From positions 682,001 to 746,000 of the forward strand of contig JAEYLX010000075.1 in assembly GCA_023407575.1 (NCBI GenBank): a stretch of DNA of 64,000 nucleotides. Reading direction: 5' to 3'. The position numbers and the translations under genes were made by a program. The notes beneath the pieces are model-generated. The model saw only the letters and a list, made by a program, of their open reading frames with translations. It was not told the DNA's origin and did not search any database. This document shows, piece after piece, positions 1-7,495 of this stretch (within the stretch, counting starts at the first letter, position 1; each line of letters starts with the position of its first letter). This stretch comes from Bacillota bacterium. Its GTDB lineage: Bacteria > Bacillota > Clostridia > Lachnospirales > Lachnospiraceae.

Positions 1-872
1 ATCTTGAATCTTAGCCCTAATAATTCTTCATAGATATAGTCTCTGCCATAAAGCTGTACTACCTGGTCACATTTTACAATATCCGCAAGGCTATCATTAT
101 AGGTATGCATAATTCCAACGATATCACCCATAAGTGGCATATTTAATAATTGAGTAGACAATGCTGTGAAAATGTCTTCACCCTCTACTCTAGCCTCCTG
201 ATTTTCCCCAGTTTCCTCCTGCGAAGATGTTAGGATATTAATTAATATCTCTCCTGTCTTCACTGCCTTACGAACCAACAGATGCCTTAAGTACCCCTTA
301 TGTGACAACTTGTGATAATAGGTCAACCCTCTATCCTTACAGTACTCTAAGATACAGCTTAATATCTTATTAAAATCCTCATCCACAATTGCACAATCAT
401 CTACGGTAAGAATATCATGAAAACTCCCCTTCTTATGCAAACCTAATGCTAAAGGTCCATCCTTATACTCATCTCCAAAGGAGAATTCCATCTTATTACG
501 GTAACCCCATTCCACAGGACTCCCTAAGATACCTTCAAAATCATAATCCTGGCAGACCTGATCGAGTAATCGCTTCACCTGTTCCTTTTTCATATCAAGC
601 TGGTTCTCATAGGACATGGTTTGATAACTACAGCCACCACACTGACCGAATTTACTGCAGGCTTGCTCTCTACTCTCCAGTGGTGATTTCTCCAATACTT
701 CTTTCAGACTGCCTTCTGCTCTTCCAGCTCTCTTTTTATTAATGGCAAATCTAACTTTCTGTCCTGGCATACTATTTTTAACGATTACTTTTTCACCTTC
801 ACACTCGATTATGCCTTTGTTAGGAAAGTCAACTCTTTGAACGATACCCTCATAAATCTGTCCTTTTTTCAT
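1..872 (-). CDS. rlmD: 23S rRNA (uracil-5-)-methyltransferase, TrmA/RlmD family (C-terminal part outside window)
   Basis: An open frame reads leftwards from ATG at 872 and runs off the window edge after about 290 codons, so the catalytic C-terminal half is not visible. The N-terminus resembles a TRAM RNA-binding domain (about residues 1-60). It is followed by CSKFGQCGGC with cysteines at residues 72, 78 and 81 and a further cysteine near 160 (TVDDC). This is the Cx5CxxC...C spacing of the [4Fe-4S] cluster in RumA/RlmD enzymes, which make 5-methyluridine in 23S rRNA using SAM. The exact target (one or two uridines, as in RlmCD) cannot be decided without the rest. The upstream ribosome site is weak; an ATG ten bases further upstream is followed at once by a stop. 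Confidence 0.88.
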   Translation of the reverse strand, partial: MKKGQIYEGIVQRVDFPNKGIIECEGEKVIVKNSMPGQKVRFAINKKRAGRAEGSLKEVLEKSPLESREQACSKFGQCGGCSYQTMSYENQLDMKKEQVKRLLDQVCQDYDFEGILGSPVEWGYRNKMEFSFGDEYKDGPLALGLHKKGSFHDILTVDDCAIVDEDFNKILSCILEYCKDRGLTYYHKLSHKGYLRHLLVRKAVKTGEILINILTSSQEETGENQEARVEGEDIFTALSTQLLNMPLMGDIVGIMHTYNDSLADIVKCDQVVQLYGRDYIYEELLGLRFK

Positions 873-1232
873 CTATCTACATGGTAACCAGCAATGGTAA
901 ATAAAATAATAATTTACTTATCCAAAACTGTTACCAATCCTCCTTTTTTCACAATTATCTATTATAATTCTCACTTCGAATATTATAAGGATTATTTACT
1001 CATTTGTCTACCCACGGTCTATTAACTTCCTTTACAAAAACTGTGCCGACTCCAGTGATATGAAAATCGGCGCATGAGAGCTTGTCCAATTATTCGACAT
1101 AACTCATTGAAAATAGATATTGAATTAATATTTCTTAAACACAACAAAAACACTTTTCAAATATTGGTGATGTATTCTTTAGCCAACATCAAATATTACT
1201 TGATGAAAATAAAAATAAGTGAGGTATAAACT
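873..1232. other. Intergenic region with one hairpin
   Basis: This 360 bp AT-rich gap separates two divergently transcribed genes and should hold both promoters, but no clear -35/-10 pair stands out. An imperfect hairpin (TGTGCCGA at about 1042 pairing with TCGGCGCA at about 1066) is followed on the minus strand by a short T-run, so it could terminate leftward transcription. No minus-strand gene lies directly upstream of it. Confidence 0.4.
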
Positions 1233-1664
1233 ATGTCAATTAAAAATTCTTTGGAAACAACTAAACCTATTGAGAAGGCAATTAGAGACCGTCTCGAAAC
1301 TGGATTCAAAAACTGGAACGGTGGATATGAGGGTTGGCTTGATTGGTGCAACACCCTGTATGAACCAGATGCACATTACAATATTCCTTTCGGTGGTTCC
1401 CAGCGTCGCTGCACCCTCGAAGAATACAAATCTATGATGGGACAACTGTTCCAGCATTTCACCATGGATCTAGGTGAGTTCGAAAACATGATTATAAAAG
1501 ACAACTGGTGCGCCATTCGTTATACTGTTAAGGTTACAAATTTGGACACTGGAAAAGAAATCGTCCAGAACACAATGGAATTCGTTGAGTTCAAGGATAA
1601 TGGCGATGATCGCGGTGTTCGTGTTGTTGAAGGTTGGGCTTTATCTGATTCTGCACTATCCTAA
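1233..1664 (+). CDS. SnoaL-like / NTF2-fold protein
   Basis: A complete 143-residue soluble protein with an AGTGAGG ribosome site nine bases before ATG. Features such as YEGWLDWCNTLYEPDAHYN, an aromatic-rich central part (LFQHFTMDLGEF) and a final strand VVEGWALSD fit the small alpha+beta-barrel SnoaL/NTF2 fold used by ester cyclases, isomerases and ligand-binding proteins. No catalytic residues can be assigned with confidence and no pathway neighbours are present, so the substrate is unknown. It appears to be a single-gene transcript, since a strong hairpin follows. Confidence 0.7.
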   Translation: MSIKNSLETTKPIEKAIRDRLETGFKNWNGGYEGWLDWCNTLYEPDAHYNIPFGGSQRRCTLEEYKSMMGQLFQHFTMDLGEFENMIIKDNWCAIRYTVKVTNLDTGKEIVQNTMEFVEFKDNGDDRGVRVVEGWALSDSALS

Positions 1665-1691
1665 TTATAAAATTAACGCATATAGATTATG

Positions 1692-1725
1692 AAAGGAGAT
1701 GTTCTCAATAGGTGACATCTCCTTT
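1692..1725 (+). terminator. Rho-independent terminator
   Basis: A perfect 11 bp stem AAAGGAGATGT / ACATCTCCTTT with a 12-base loop lies 28 bases after the SnoaL-like gene. The T-run after the stem is short, but the position fits termination. Confidence 0.75.
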
Positions 1726-1866
1726 GTGCAATCAATATACATAACCGTTTCTTCGTTGTCACAAATGACAATCCTAGTTCACAAACATTTACAATCACTT
1801 TTGTTAATGCTACACTTTACCTAAGTTTGCTGATCTTTTCCTTACATTCTATGAATGGAGGAATCT

Positions 1867-2871
1867 ATGAAATACCTGAAGAAATTCTTACTTACGCTTA
1901 TTGTAAGTTTATCCGTTCTTTCCCTTACCGCCCCAACGTTACAGGTTTCCGCCACATCTTCCCTATTTTCTTTTGTAATCCTTTCTCAATATAAGGCGAC
2001 CGCTGATATAGGAGATGATATTTACATAGTTGCAGTCACTTCAACTGGAAAGAAACCCACCTGGAAGAGTAGTGATTCTAAAATTGCCTCTGTCAATACT
2101 TACGGCGTCGTTACGACCAAGAAAGCTGGCACTGCAATCATTACGGCTAAGATTAAAGATGCCGAGGCGTCCTGCCAAATTAGTGTGAATAAGACTAAAG
2201 TTACACTAAATAAGACCAGCGCTTCCCTAGAGAATGGCGAAACGCTACGTTTAACAGCTTCTACATCAACTGATGGCAAGGTCACTTGGAAAAGTAGCAA
2301 GAAAAGCATTGCTACCGTCGATGAATACGGTAAGGTTACAGCGTTAAAGCCTGGTGAGACTGCTATAACCGCTACAGCTGATGGAACAAGTACGATTTGT
2401 AACGTTACCGTTAATTTACCCACGGTAAAGCTTAACAAGACCTCCATCAGCCTTTATAGAGGACAAACCGCCAAGTTATCTGCCACTGTTTCGTCTGGCA
2501 TAAAACCAACCTGGAAAACGAATAAGAAAAGTGTTGCTATCGTTGATGCCACTGGTACTGTTACTGCTGTGAAGAATGGTACCGCAATCATTACTGCTAC
2601 TGTTGATGGGGTGTTACAAACCTGCGAGATTGTAGTAAATAAACCCGATATCACCTTGAGTGCTACTGAAGTCACCTTGAAGAAAGGTGCAACTACCACC
2701 CTAACTGCCAAGGTTTCTTCAGGCAACACCCCTATCTGGTCTACAAGTAATGACAACATATTATCCATTGACTTAAAAGGTGTCATTACTGCTAAACAAA
2801 AAGGCAGAGCTTATGTCTATGCCGCCGAAGATGGCACTAAGGTCCGTTGTACCGTTTATGTTACCGACTAA
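1867..2871 (+). CDS. Secreted protein of bacterial Ig-like (BIG2) repeats
   Basis: A 334-residue protein. Start is taken at 1867 because GGAGGAATCT precedes it; the ATG at 1855 would overlap the ribosome site. Residues 1-29 form a Sec signal peptide (KKFLLTLIVSLSVLSL core, cleavage near VSA). The rest is four tandem repeats of about 75-80 residues. Each contains a TWKSS/TWKTN/IWSTSN motif, then a block like KIASVNTYGVVTTKKAGTAI and a terminal strand with a conserved cysteine (ASCQISV, TICNVTV, QTCEIVV, VRCTVYV). These are BIG2 (intimin/invasin-type) domains, generally used in cell-surface adhesion or carbohydrate contact. There is no sortase motif, membrane anchor or catalytic domain, so it is probably released or loosely wall-associated. 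Binding target unknown. Confidence 0.88.
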   Translation: MKYLKKFLLTLIVSLSVLSLTAPTLQVSATSSLFSFVILSQYKATADIGDDIYIVAVTSTGKKPTWKSSDSKIASVNTYGVVTTKKAGTAIITAKIKDAEASCQISVNKTKVTLNKTSASLENGETLRLTASTSTDGKVTWKSSKKSIATVDEYGKVTALKPGETAITATADGTSTICNVTVNLPTVKLNKTSISLYRGQTAKLSATVSSGIKPTWKTNKKSVAIVDATGTVTAVKNGTAIITATVDGVLQTCEIVVNKPDITLSATEVTLKKGATTTLTAKVSSGNTPIWSTSNDNILSIDLKGVITAKQKGRAYVYAAEDGTKVRCTVYVTD

Positions 2872-2914
2872 TCATGTGAGTAATTGATCAGCAAACTCTC
2901 CAATCTCCTTTTAT

Positions 2915-3478
2915 TTAACCCTTCTTAATTATCCAATAATCTCCATACGTGTCATACTTCCCAATTAAATGTCTTTTTGATTTTTGAAAACCCATCTTTT
3001 CCAAGACCCTTACTCTTTCCATAGCATATATTGCTGCCTTTGTTGCAATCATAGAGCATCCAAACAACGTATATGCTGGCTCCAAAATAATTGTCATAAT
3101 CTCATAGAGTAATGGTAGATTCTCGTAATCACTTCTTACGTCTAGTCGCAAAATACCACAATCATTATAATAATATTTAGACCTGCGGTTAAATAACTCA
3201 ATCGTTCCTATAGCTTTATTATCTTCTTTGTTAATAATTGAAAATCGTATATAGACTTTATTCTCATATTCCCATAGCCAGAACTTTATCGCCTTAAGCA
3301 TTCTTGCTTCCGTAGGATAATAAAAATTATCTCCATTACAATTATCACTATTAAAATATGGTAATGTCTCTTTATTACCATAAACTTCGAGTAAATCTTT
3401 TGCATCTTTTTCATCTATTAATCTTAACAAAAAATTATCGTTTTCTAAGGTAGGACATTTTTCATAAATATCAATCAC
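2915..3478 (-). CDS. GNAT family N-acetyltransferase (RimJ/RimL-like)
   Basis: A 187-residue protein starting at GTG 3478, preceded by AAAGGAGATAAACAAA. The order of elements matches GNAT acetyltransferases: N-terminal NFLLRLIDEKDAKDLLEVYG, a central strand IRFSIINKEDNKAIGTIELF, an acetyl-CoA-binding region with the pattern LRLDVRSDYENLPLLYEIM, and the C-terminal AMERVRVLEKMGFQKSK typical of RimJ-like enzymes. The acceptor substrate (protein N-terminus, antibiotic or small amine) cannot be read from sequence. It lies on the opposite strand to the BIG2 gene and follows the WYL regulator in the same direction with a 190 bp gap, so it may be separately expressed. Confidence 0.82.
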   Translation of the reverse strand: MIDIYEKCPTLENDNFLLRLIDEKDAKDLLEVYGNKETLPYFNSDNCNGDNFYYPTEARMLKAIKFWLWEYENKVYIRFSIINKEDNKAIGTIELFNRRSKYYYNDCGILRLDVRSDYENLPLLYEIMTIILEPAYTLFGCSMIATKAAIYAMERVRVLEKMGFQKSKRHLIGKYDTYGDYWIIKKG

Positions 3479-3487
3479 TTTGTTTAT

Positions 3488-3553
3488 CTCCTTTTATTTT
3501 CCACCTTTTATTTATCCGTATTTATGTGCATTTATCCCCTTTTATTTCTCTGT
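3488..3553. repeat. Degenerate tandem repeat containing several ribosome-site copies
   Basis: Upstream of the GNAT start, the minus strand carries AAATAAAAGG three times (followed by GG, TGG and AGA), with two more degenerate units between them. The last copy serves as the ribosome site. The period is roughly 12-15 bp. It may be simple slippage in AT-rich DNA. Confidence 0.5.
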
Positions 3554-3667
3554 TCTATAATGTACCCATAACTGTGGACACTTTATTTAGTGGAGGCCTG
3601 TCTTTCAGACATCATTCAGTGCCATTCATCCTGTCATAAAATATTTGTAGGGAAGCATTCACGACTT

Positions 3668-4591
3668 CTATATTATCCGAGCCGGTTCCCCGTATTCATC
3701 TAATAATTCATTGCAAGTTGCTATAATGCGATCAATAACACTTTGAGGCTCTATTATCTTTACTGAACTGCCCAAGGAAAGAATCACCCCAAACCAAAAG
3801 GTCTCTTTCTCTGGAACCGAAAAACAAAACTCAAAATCACCATTTTCGTATTCCTTTGTAACCTGCCCATTCAAATATTCCTTGCATTTTGATTTTACAT
3901 GCGCTTTCCCATTAAACTTTATTTCAATACTTTTTTGAATATTACGATCACTGATAACGCTATTTTCTATATGATGTTCTTTCGTATTCAGCTTTTTTGT
4001 AATCTGTAGATTCTCTATTCGCACAAGCTTAAACATACAATAATCCTGATATTTTTCATAATACCCGATCAGATACCAGTTAAACCACTTATATACCAAG
4101 CTCGCAGGCTCTACTAACATTTGCTTTACTTCGTTTTCATTATTTGTATATTGAAATTGAACCATCCTTTTCTGTAATATTGCTGTTTCCAACAACTGAA
4201 TCTGTTCATTAATCTCCTGATTTTCCTGTGCAACACTGAAGTCTATGCTGATTGGGCTTATCTTACCTTCAACCAGCGAACTCATCTTATCAAGGGTCTT
4301 CTCCAGATTCTTGTTTGTATATGCGCTTGCAAGACCTTTTAATGCCGTTACAATAAAGTCATAATCATTTCTATTTGCCAATTGTTTATCCATCACATAG
4401 GTCTCTACAATTTGATACCCTCCATCTACTCCAAAAGTGGACTGGATCGGGATACCCGCTTGACCTAAGGTTTCCATATCTCTCACAATTGTTCTTGTTG
4501 AGACTTCAAATTCTTCTGAAAGCTTTTGAGCAGATGTTTTTCCGTGCTTTAGCAAATATATAGTAATAGCCATTAGGCGATCTATTTTCAT
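3668..4591 (-). CDS. HTH-WYL transcriptional regulator (YafY/DeoR-like)
   Basis: A 307-residue regulator. The start at 4591 is chosen because AAGGGAGGACAT precedes it; a TTG 15 bases upstream is less likely. Residues 1-60 form a winged helix-turn-helix (TSAQKLSEEFEVSTRTIVRD). A WYL domain follows at about 140-220, with the name-giving residues in WFNWYLIGYYEKYQDYCMF, and then a C-terminal WCX-type domain. WYL proteins sense ligands, often nucleotides or nucleic acid, and act as repressors or activators. No target operon is adjacent in the same direction other than the distant GNAT gene. A perfect inverted repeat lies upstream, suggesting autoregulation. Confidence 0.9.
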   Translation of the reverse strand: MKIDRLMAITIYLLKHGKTSAQKLSEEFEVSTRTIVRDMETLGQAGIPIQSTFGVDGGYQIVETYVMDKQLANRNDYDFIVTALKGLASAYTNKNLEKTLDKMSSLVEGKISPISIDFSVAQENQEINEQIQLLETAILQKRMVQFQYTNNENEVKQMLVEPASLVYKWFNWYLIGYYEKYQDYCMFKLVRIENLQITKKLNTKEHHIENSVISDRNIQKSIEIKFNGKAHVKSKCKEYLNGQVTKEYENGDFEFCFSVPEKETFWFGVILSLGSSVKIIEPQSVIDRIIATCNELLDEYGEPARII

Positions 4592-4623
4592 ATGTCCTCC
4601 CTTCAACTACGATAATAGCAAAT

Positions 4624-4651
4624 AAACTATGACACCATTATGTCACAGTTT
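4624..4651. promoter_or_regulatory. Palindromic operator candidate upstream of the WYL regulator
   Basis: AAACT-A-TGACA followed by six bases and then TGTCA-C-AGTTT gives two arms that match except for one base pair. It lies 32 bp upstream of the regulator's start codon, where the promoter should be. Dimeric winged-helix regulators often bind such sites. Confidence 0.55.
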
Positions 4652-4788
4652 AGAGCTTAATAAAAGTTTTTTATCATTGCCTTCTCTCCCTTAATAATTT
4701 GAATGTCATAAGTCATCTAAATGATTTAGCTTTGTCAATTTGCACATTCACAAAGCTAAACTAAAATGATCCGTAATGTAGTTTTATT

Positions 4789-4920
4789 GTTACTGTTCAC
4801 ACGTATCTTAACACTTGCTGTTAAGATACGGAAAAAAGTGATTCAAGAGATGATTTCTGCTTCGCGAAGCGAATTTGCATGCAGAAATCATGTGTTACTG
4901 TGAACGGAGTGAACAGTAAC
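4789..4920. repeat. 132 bp intergenic element bounded by 12 bp inverted repeats
   Basis: GTTACTGTTCAC at 4789-4800 is perfectly complementary to GTGAACAGTAAC at 4909-4920. Inside lie an 11 bp perfect hairpin (4802-4830), a second 11 bp hairpin (4850-4891) whose loop contains TTCGCGAA, and a third alternative hairpin (4894-4920). Directly after comes another hairpin, GTTTAATTA / TAATTAAAC (4921-4945). No ORF is present. The architecture resembles a small non-autonomous element or a structured RNA; which one cannot be told from one copy. Confidence 0.6.
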
Positions 4921-5061
4921 GTTTAATTAGCTGCTGTAATTAAACAATTAAAATTCTCTTGAATATCTTACCATTTTGAAATATACTGTTGAGCATGGGA
5001 ATAATAAGGTTAAACACTATAATTATAATCATTCGTTGCGAATGAATAGGAGGATACAACT

Positions 5062-5499
5062 ATGCAAATGGATCAATTGCAAAAAGATATGGTAGCCGCT
5101 ATGAAGGCTCATGATAAGGTACGTAAGGATGCGATTTCTTCCTTAATTTCTGCAGTTAAGAAAATTGCTATTGATGAGGGCTGTCGTGATAATATTCAGG
5201 AAGAACTTGTTGATCGCGCAATATTAAAGGAAATGAAACTTGTGAAAGAGCAACTTGACACCTGTCCAGCGGAACGCGAAGAGTTAAGAGCTGGTTATCA
5301 GGCTACCTTAGATGTGATTAAAGACTATGCTCCTGTTATGATGACTGAGCAGGAAATCGAAGCTTTTATCCTTGGAAAATACTCTGAATTAGTTGCTACT
5401 AAGAATAAAGGTATGATTATGAAGAATGTTTCGCCTGAATTAAAAGGCAAAGCAGATGGTAAATTAGTTAATCAAATTGTGGCTAAACTGTGTGAATAA
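5062..5499 (+). CDS. GatB/YqeY domain protein
   Basis: A 145-residue protein preceded by AGGAGGATACAACT. The N-terminal helices (LQKDMVAAMKAHDKVRKDAI, LISAVKKIAIDEG) and the C-terminal half ending in GKADGKLVNQIVAKL match the YqeY family at full length. That family shares its fold with the C-terminal tRNA-binding part of the GatB amidotransferase. Its precise role is not settled; it is often assumed to touch tRNA or tRNA-dependent amidation. A 13 bp hairpin (CATTCG TTG CGAATG, about 5031-5044) lies just before the ribosome site. The gene is monocistronic with its own terminator. Confidence 0.88.
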   Translation: MQMDQLQKDMVAAMKAHDKVRKDAISSLISAVKKIAIDEGCRDNIQEELVDRAILKEMKLVKEQLDTCPAEREELRAGYQATLDVIKDYAPVMMTEQEIEAFILGKYSELVATKNKGMIMKNVSPELKGKADGKLVNQIVAKLCE

Positions 5500-5516
5500 T
5501 CTAATATAATATTTAT

Positions 5517-5552
5517 AAAAGGCCAGCTATGTTAAATAATAGCTGGCCTTTT
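5517..5552 (+). terminator. Rho-independent terminator, possibly bidirectional
   Basis: A perfect 14 bp stem AAAAGGCCAGCTAT / ATAGCTGGCCTTTT with an 8-base loop, 18 bases after the YqeY-like gene. A-rich and T-rich flanks would also let it act on leftward transcripts from the lysine transporter. Confidence 0.9.
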
Positions 5553-5675
5553 GAATGTTAAATAATATTTAATTTACTCTTAATATTGCTTAGAGTGACA
5601 AATCCAATCAAATATCAAACTTCGTCAATTTGCATATTCATGGGTTTAAATCAATTATATATAACGTTTTAATCT

Positions 5676-5721
5676 CTATTACTGTTCCTTACTATTCTTG
5701 TTCCTTACTATTCCTGTTCCT
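5676..5721. repeat. Short tandem repeat (16 bp period) overlapping the end of the ABC ATPase gene
   Basis: Two full 16 bp units (TACTATTCTTGTTCCT and TACTATTCCTGTTCCT) plus one degenerate unit. On the coding strand the unit contains the last three sense codons (GAA CAG GAA) and the TAG stop of the transporter ATPase, so the gene's end has been duplicated downstream. Confidence 0.85.
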
Positions 5722-6451
5722 TAAGAACTCTCTTTAAGAATTCCTTGGTTCTATCCTGAGTTGGATTATTAAAAATCTGCTCCGGTGTTCCTTCTTCTGC
5801 AATAACTCCCTTATCCATGAATACTACACGATTAGCAACTTCCTTAGCAAAGCCCATCTCATGAGTAACCACAAGCATCGTAAGACCACTTTTAGCAAGC
5901 TCTTTCATTACTGCAAGTACCTCACCCACCATCTCTGGGTCAAGTGCTGAAGTTGGTTCATCGAAGAGAAGAACATCTGGCTCCATGGACAAGGCTCTAG
6001 CAATGGCAACTCTTTGCTTTTGTCCACCGGATAATTGCCTCGGCTTCGCATTAATGTACTGATCCATACCAACTACGGACAGATATTTCAAGGCAACCTT
6101 CTCTGCTTCTTCCTTACTTCTCTTTAACACCTTTATTTGACCAACAGTACAATTGCTAAGTACGTTGTGATTGTTAAACAAGTTAAACTGCTGGAACACC
6201 ATTCCGAGCTTGGTACGGTAAGCATAGATATCATGCTTATCATCTAAGATATTTTCACCCTTATAGATGATCTTACCGGCATTCGGCTTCTCTAATAAGT
6301 TAATACAGCGTAATAATGTAGACTTTCCGGAACCGGATGCTCCAATAATACACACTACCTCACCTTTATCTACTGAAAAATCAATATCCTTTAAGATTAA
6401 ATTTGTCCCGAAGGATTTCTTTAAATGTTGTATCTCAACTACTTTTTCCAT
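5708..6451 (-). CDS. Amino-acid ABC transporter ATP-binding protein (probable lysine importer)
   Basis: A 247-residue ATPase of the GlnQ/HisP polar amino-acid family, preceded by AAGGAGGATAATCAA. Walker A is GASGSGKSTLLR (about residues 33-44), the Q-loop FQQFNLF, the signature LSGGQKQR, Walker B VLLFDEPTSALDP and the switch histidine VTHEMG. It powers uptake through the membrane protein encoded 17 bp upstream. It is the last gene of binding protein-permease-ATPase, which follows a lysine riboswitch, so lysine or a related basic amino acid is the likely substrate. Its 3' end lies inside a 16 bp tandem repeat. Confidence 0.93.
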   Translation of the reverse strand: MEKVVEIQHLKKSFGTNLILKDIDFSVDKGEVVCIIGASGSGKSTLLRCINLLEKPNAGKIIYKGENILDDKHDIYAYRTKLGMVFQQFNLFNNHNVLSNCTVGQIKVLKRSKEEAEKVALKYLSVVGMDQYINAKPRQLSGGQKQRVAIARALSMEPDVLLFDEPTSALDPEMVGEVLAVMKELAKSGLTMLVVTHEMGFAKEVANRVVFMDKGVIAEEGTPEQIFNNPTQDRTKEFLKRVLKEQE

Positions 6452-6468
6452 TTGATTATCCTCCTTGA

Positions 6469-7233
6469 CTAATTTTTATGTCTGATTGCATCTTCCGGGC
6501 GTTCTACTTGCATCTGATTGCCTGGAATTACATTATAAGAATCTGGGCCATCCAACCTACGTTCGAAATAACGAAGAATTCTTGTAACCGTAAGTGTCAT
6601 AATTAAGTAGATTACACAAGTTACTGCGAACGGTTCAAAGTAACTAAAGGTGTTACTTACTACAGACTTTGACTGGAAATATAACTCTGTTACAGAGATT
6701 ACATTAAGTACAGAGGTATCCTTTATGTTGATGATAAATTCATTACCGATTGGAGGTAAGATATTACGAAGTACCTGTGGAAGTACTACATGAATCATTG
6801 TTTTAAGATGGTTCATACCGATTGCATGAGCTGCTTCAAATTGTCCCTTATCAACAGAGATAATTCCGCCTCGAACGATTTCTGCTGTATAAGCACCAGT
6901 GTTAATGGATACTACGAACATACCGGCAAAAATAGGGCTCATATCTATGTTAAATAAAGCTTTTGAACCATAGTAAATAACAACGGCTTGTACAATCATC
7001 GGAGTTCCACGGAAGAACTCAACATAAATAGATAGTATTATGTTAACTATCTTTAATAAGAAACGCTTTGCACCGCGGTCAGGCATTGGAATGGTACGGA
7101 TTGTACCGATGATTAATCCAATGACGGATCCTAGAATTGTTCCGACCATTGAAATCAAGAGCGTTGTTCCCGCTCCTCTTAAAAGCATCGGACTATATTT
7201 TTGTAATACCAATAGAAGTGTATCTAAAGACAT
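6469..7233 (-). CDS. Amino-acid ABC transporter permease (HisM/GlnP family)
   Basis: A 254-residue inner-membrane permease with an AAAGG site before ATG 7233. It has the typical N-terminal TM helix with a GTTLLISMVGTILGSVIGL core. The binding-protein-dependent transport loop reads HAIGMNHLKTMIHVVLPQ (the EAA motif contacted by the ATPase). FFRGTPMIVQ is characteristic of polar amino-acid permeases of the His/Glu/Gln family. About five TM helices are expected. Only one permease is present, so the transporter is probably a homodimer in the membrane. Its substrate is inferred from the riboswitch upstream of the operon. Confidence 0.93.
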   Translation of the reverse strand: MSLDTLLLVLQKYSPMLLRGAGTTLLISMVGTILGSVIGLIIGTIRTIPMPDRGAKRFLLKIVNIILSIYVEFFRGTPMIVQAVVIYYGSKALFNIDMSPIFAGMFVVSINTGAYTAEIVRGGIISVDKGQFEAAHAIGMNHLKTMIHVVLPQVLRNILPPIGNEFIINIKDTSVLNVISVTELYFQSKSVVSNTFSYFEPFAVTCVIYLIMTLTVTRILRYFERRLDGPDSYNVIPGNQMQVERPEDAIRHKN

Positions 7234-7350
7234 TTGTGTACCATACCTTTCTAAACATATCGATAATTATGTTTCCCTATCAACTTCCTTAATAATAGCA
7301 AGAGAAGCTACCTGGGTAAAGTTTTTTATTTTTATAACCGTTTAGTCCTG

Positions 7351-7414
7351 CAAATATTTAATTCAATACATAGTAGAAAGCTCGCTTTCGAATGTATATT
7401 GAATTAAATATTTG
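7351..7414. repeat. Long AT-rich hairpin with AGAAAGC..GCTTTC cap
   Basis: CAAATATTTAATTCAATACAT (7351-7371) pairs with 7392-7414 apart from a two-base bulge, and the tip carries GAAAGC-TC-GCTTTC. It sits between the binding-protein and permease genes, on a transcribed strand. The 20-base cap matches 17 of 20 positions with that of the hairpin at 34611-34670. It could block or tune read-through, giving more binding protein than permease, or be a dispersed repeat. Confidence 0.6.
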
Positions 7415-7495
7415 TATAGCCTGCCAACCTATTACACAAGAATAGAGACTGTCCTTTTTGATTTAACTTTGGACAGCCCCTAAGTTTACACCATG

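Noticed and set aside
446..742. 98-codon open frame on the plus strand
   Set aside because: It is antisense to the RNA methyltransferase, whose iron-sulfur motif is unmistakable on the other strand.
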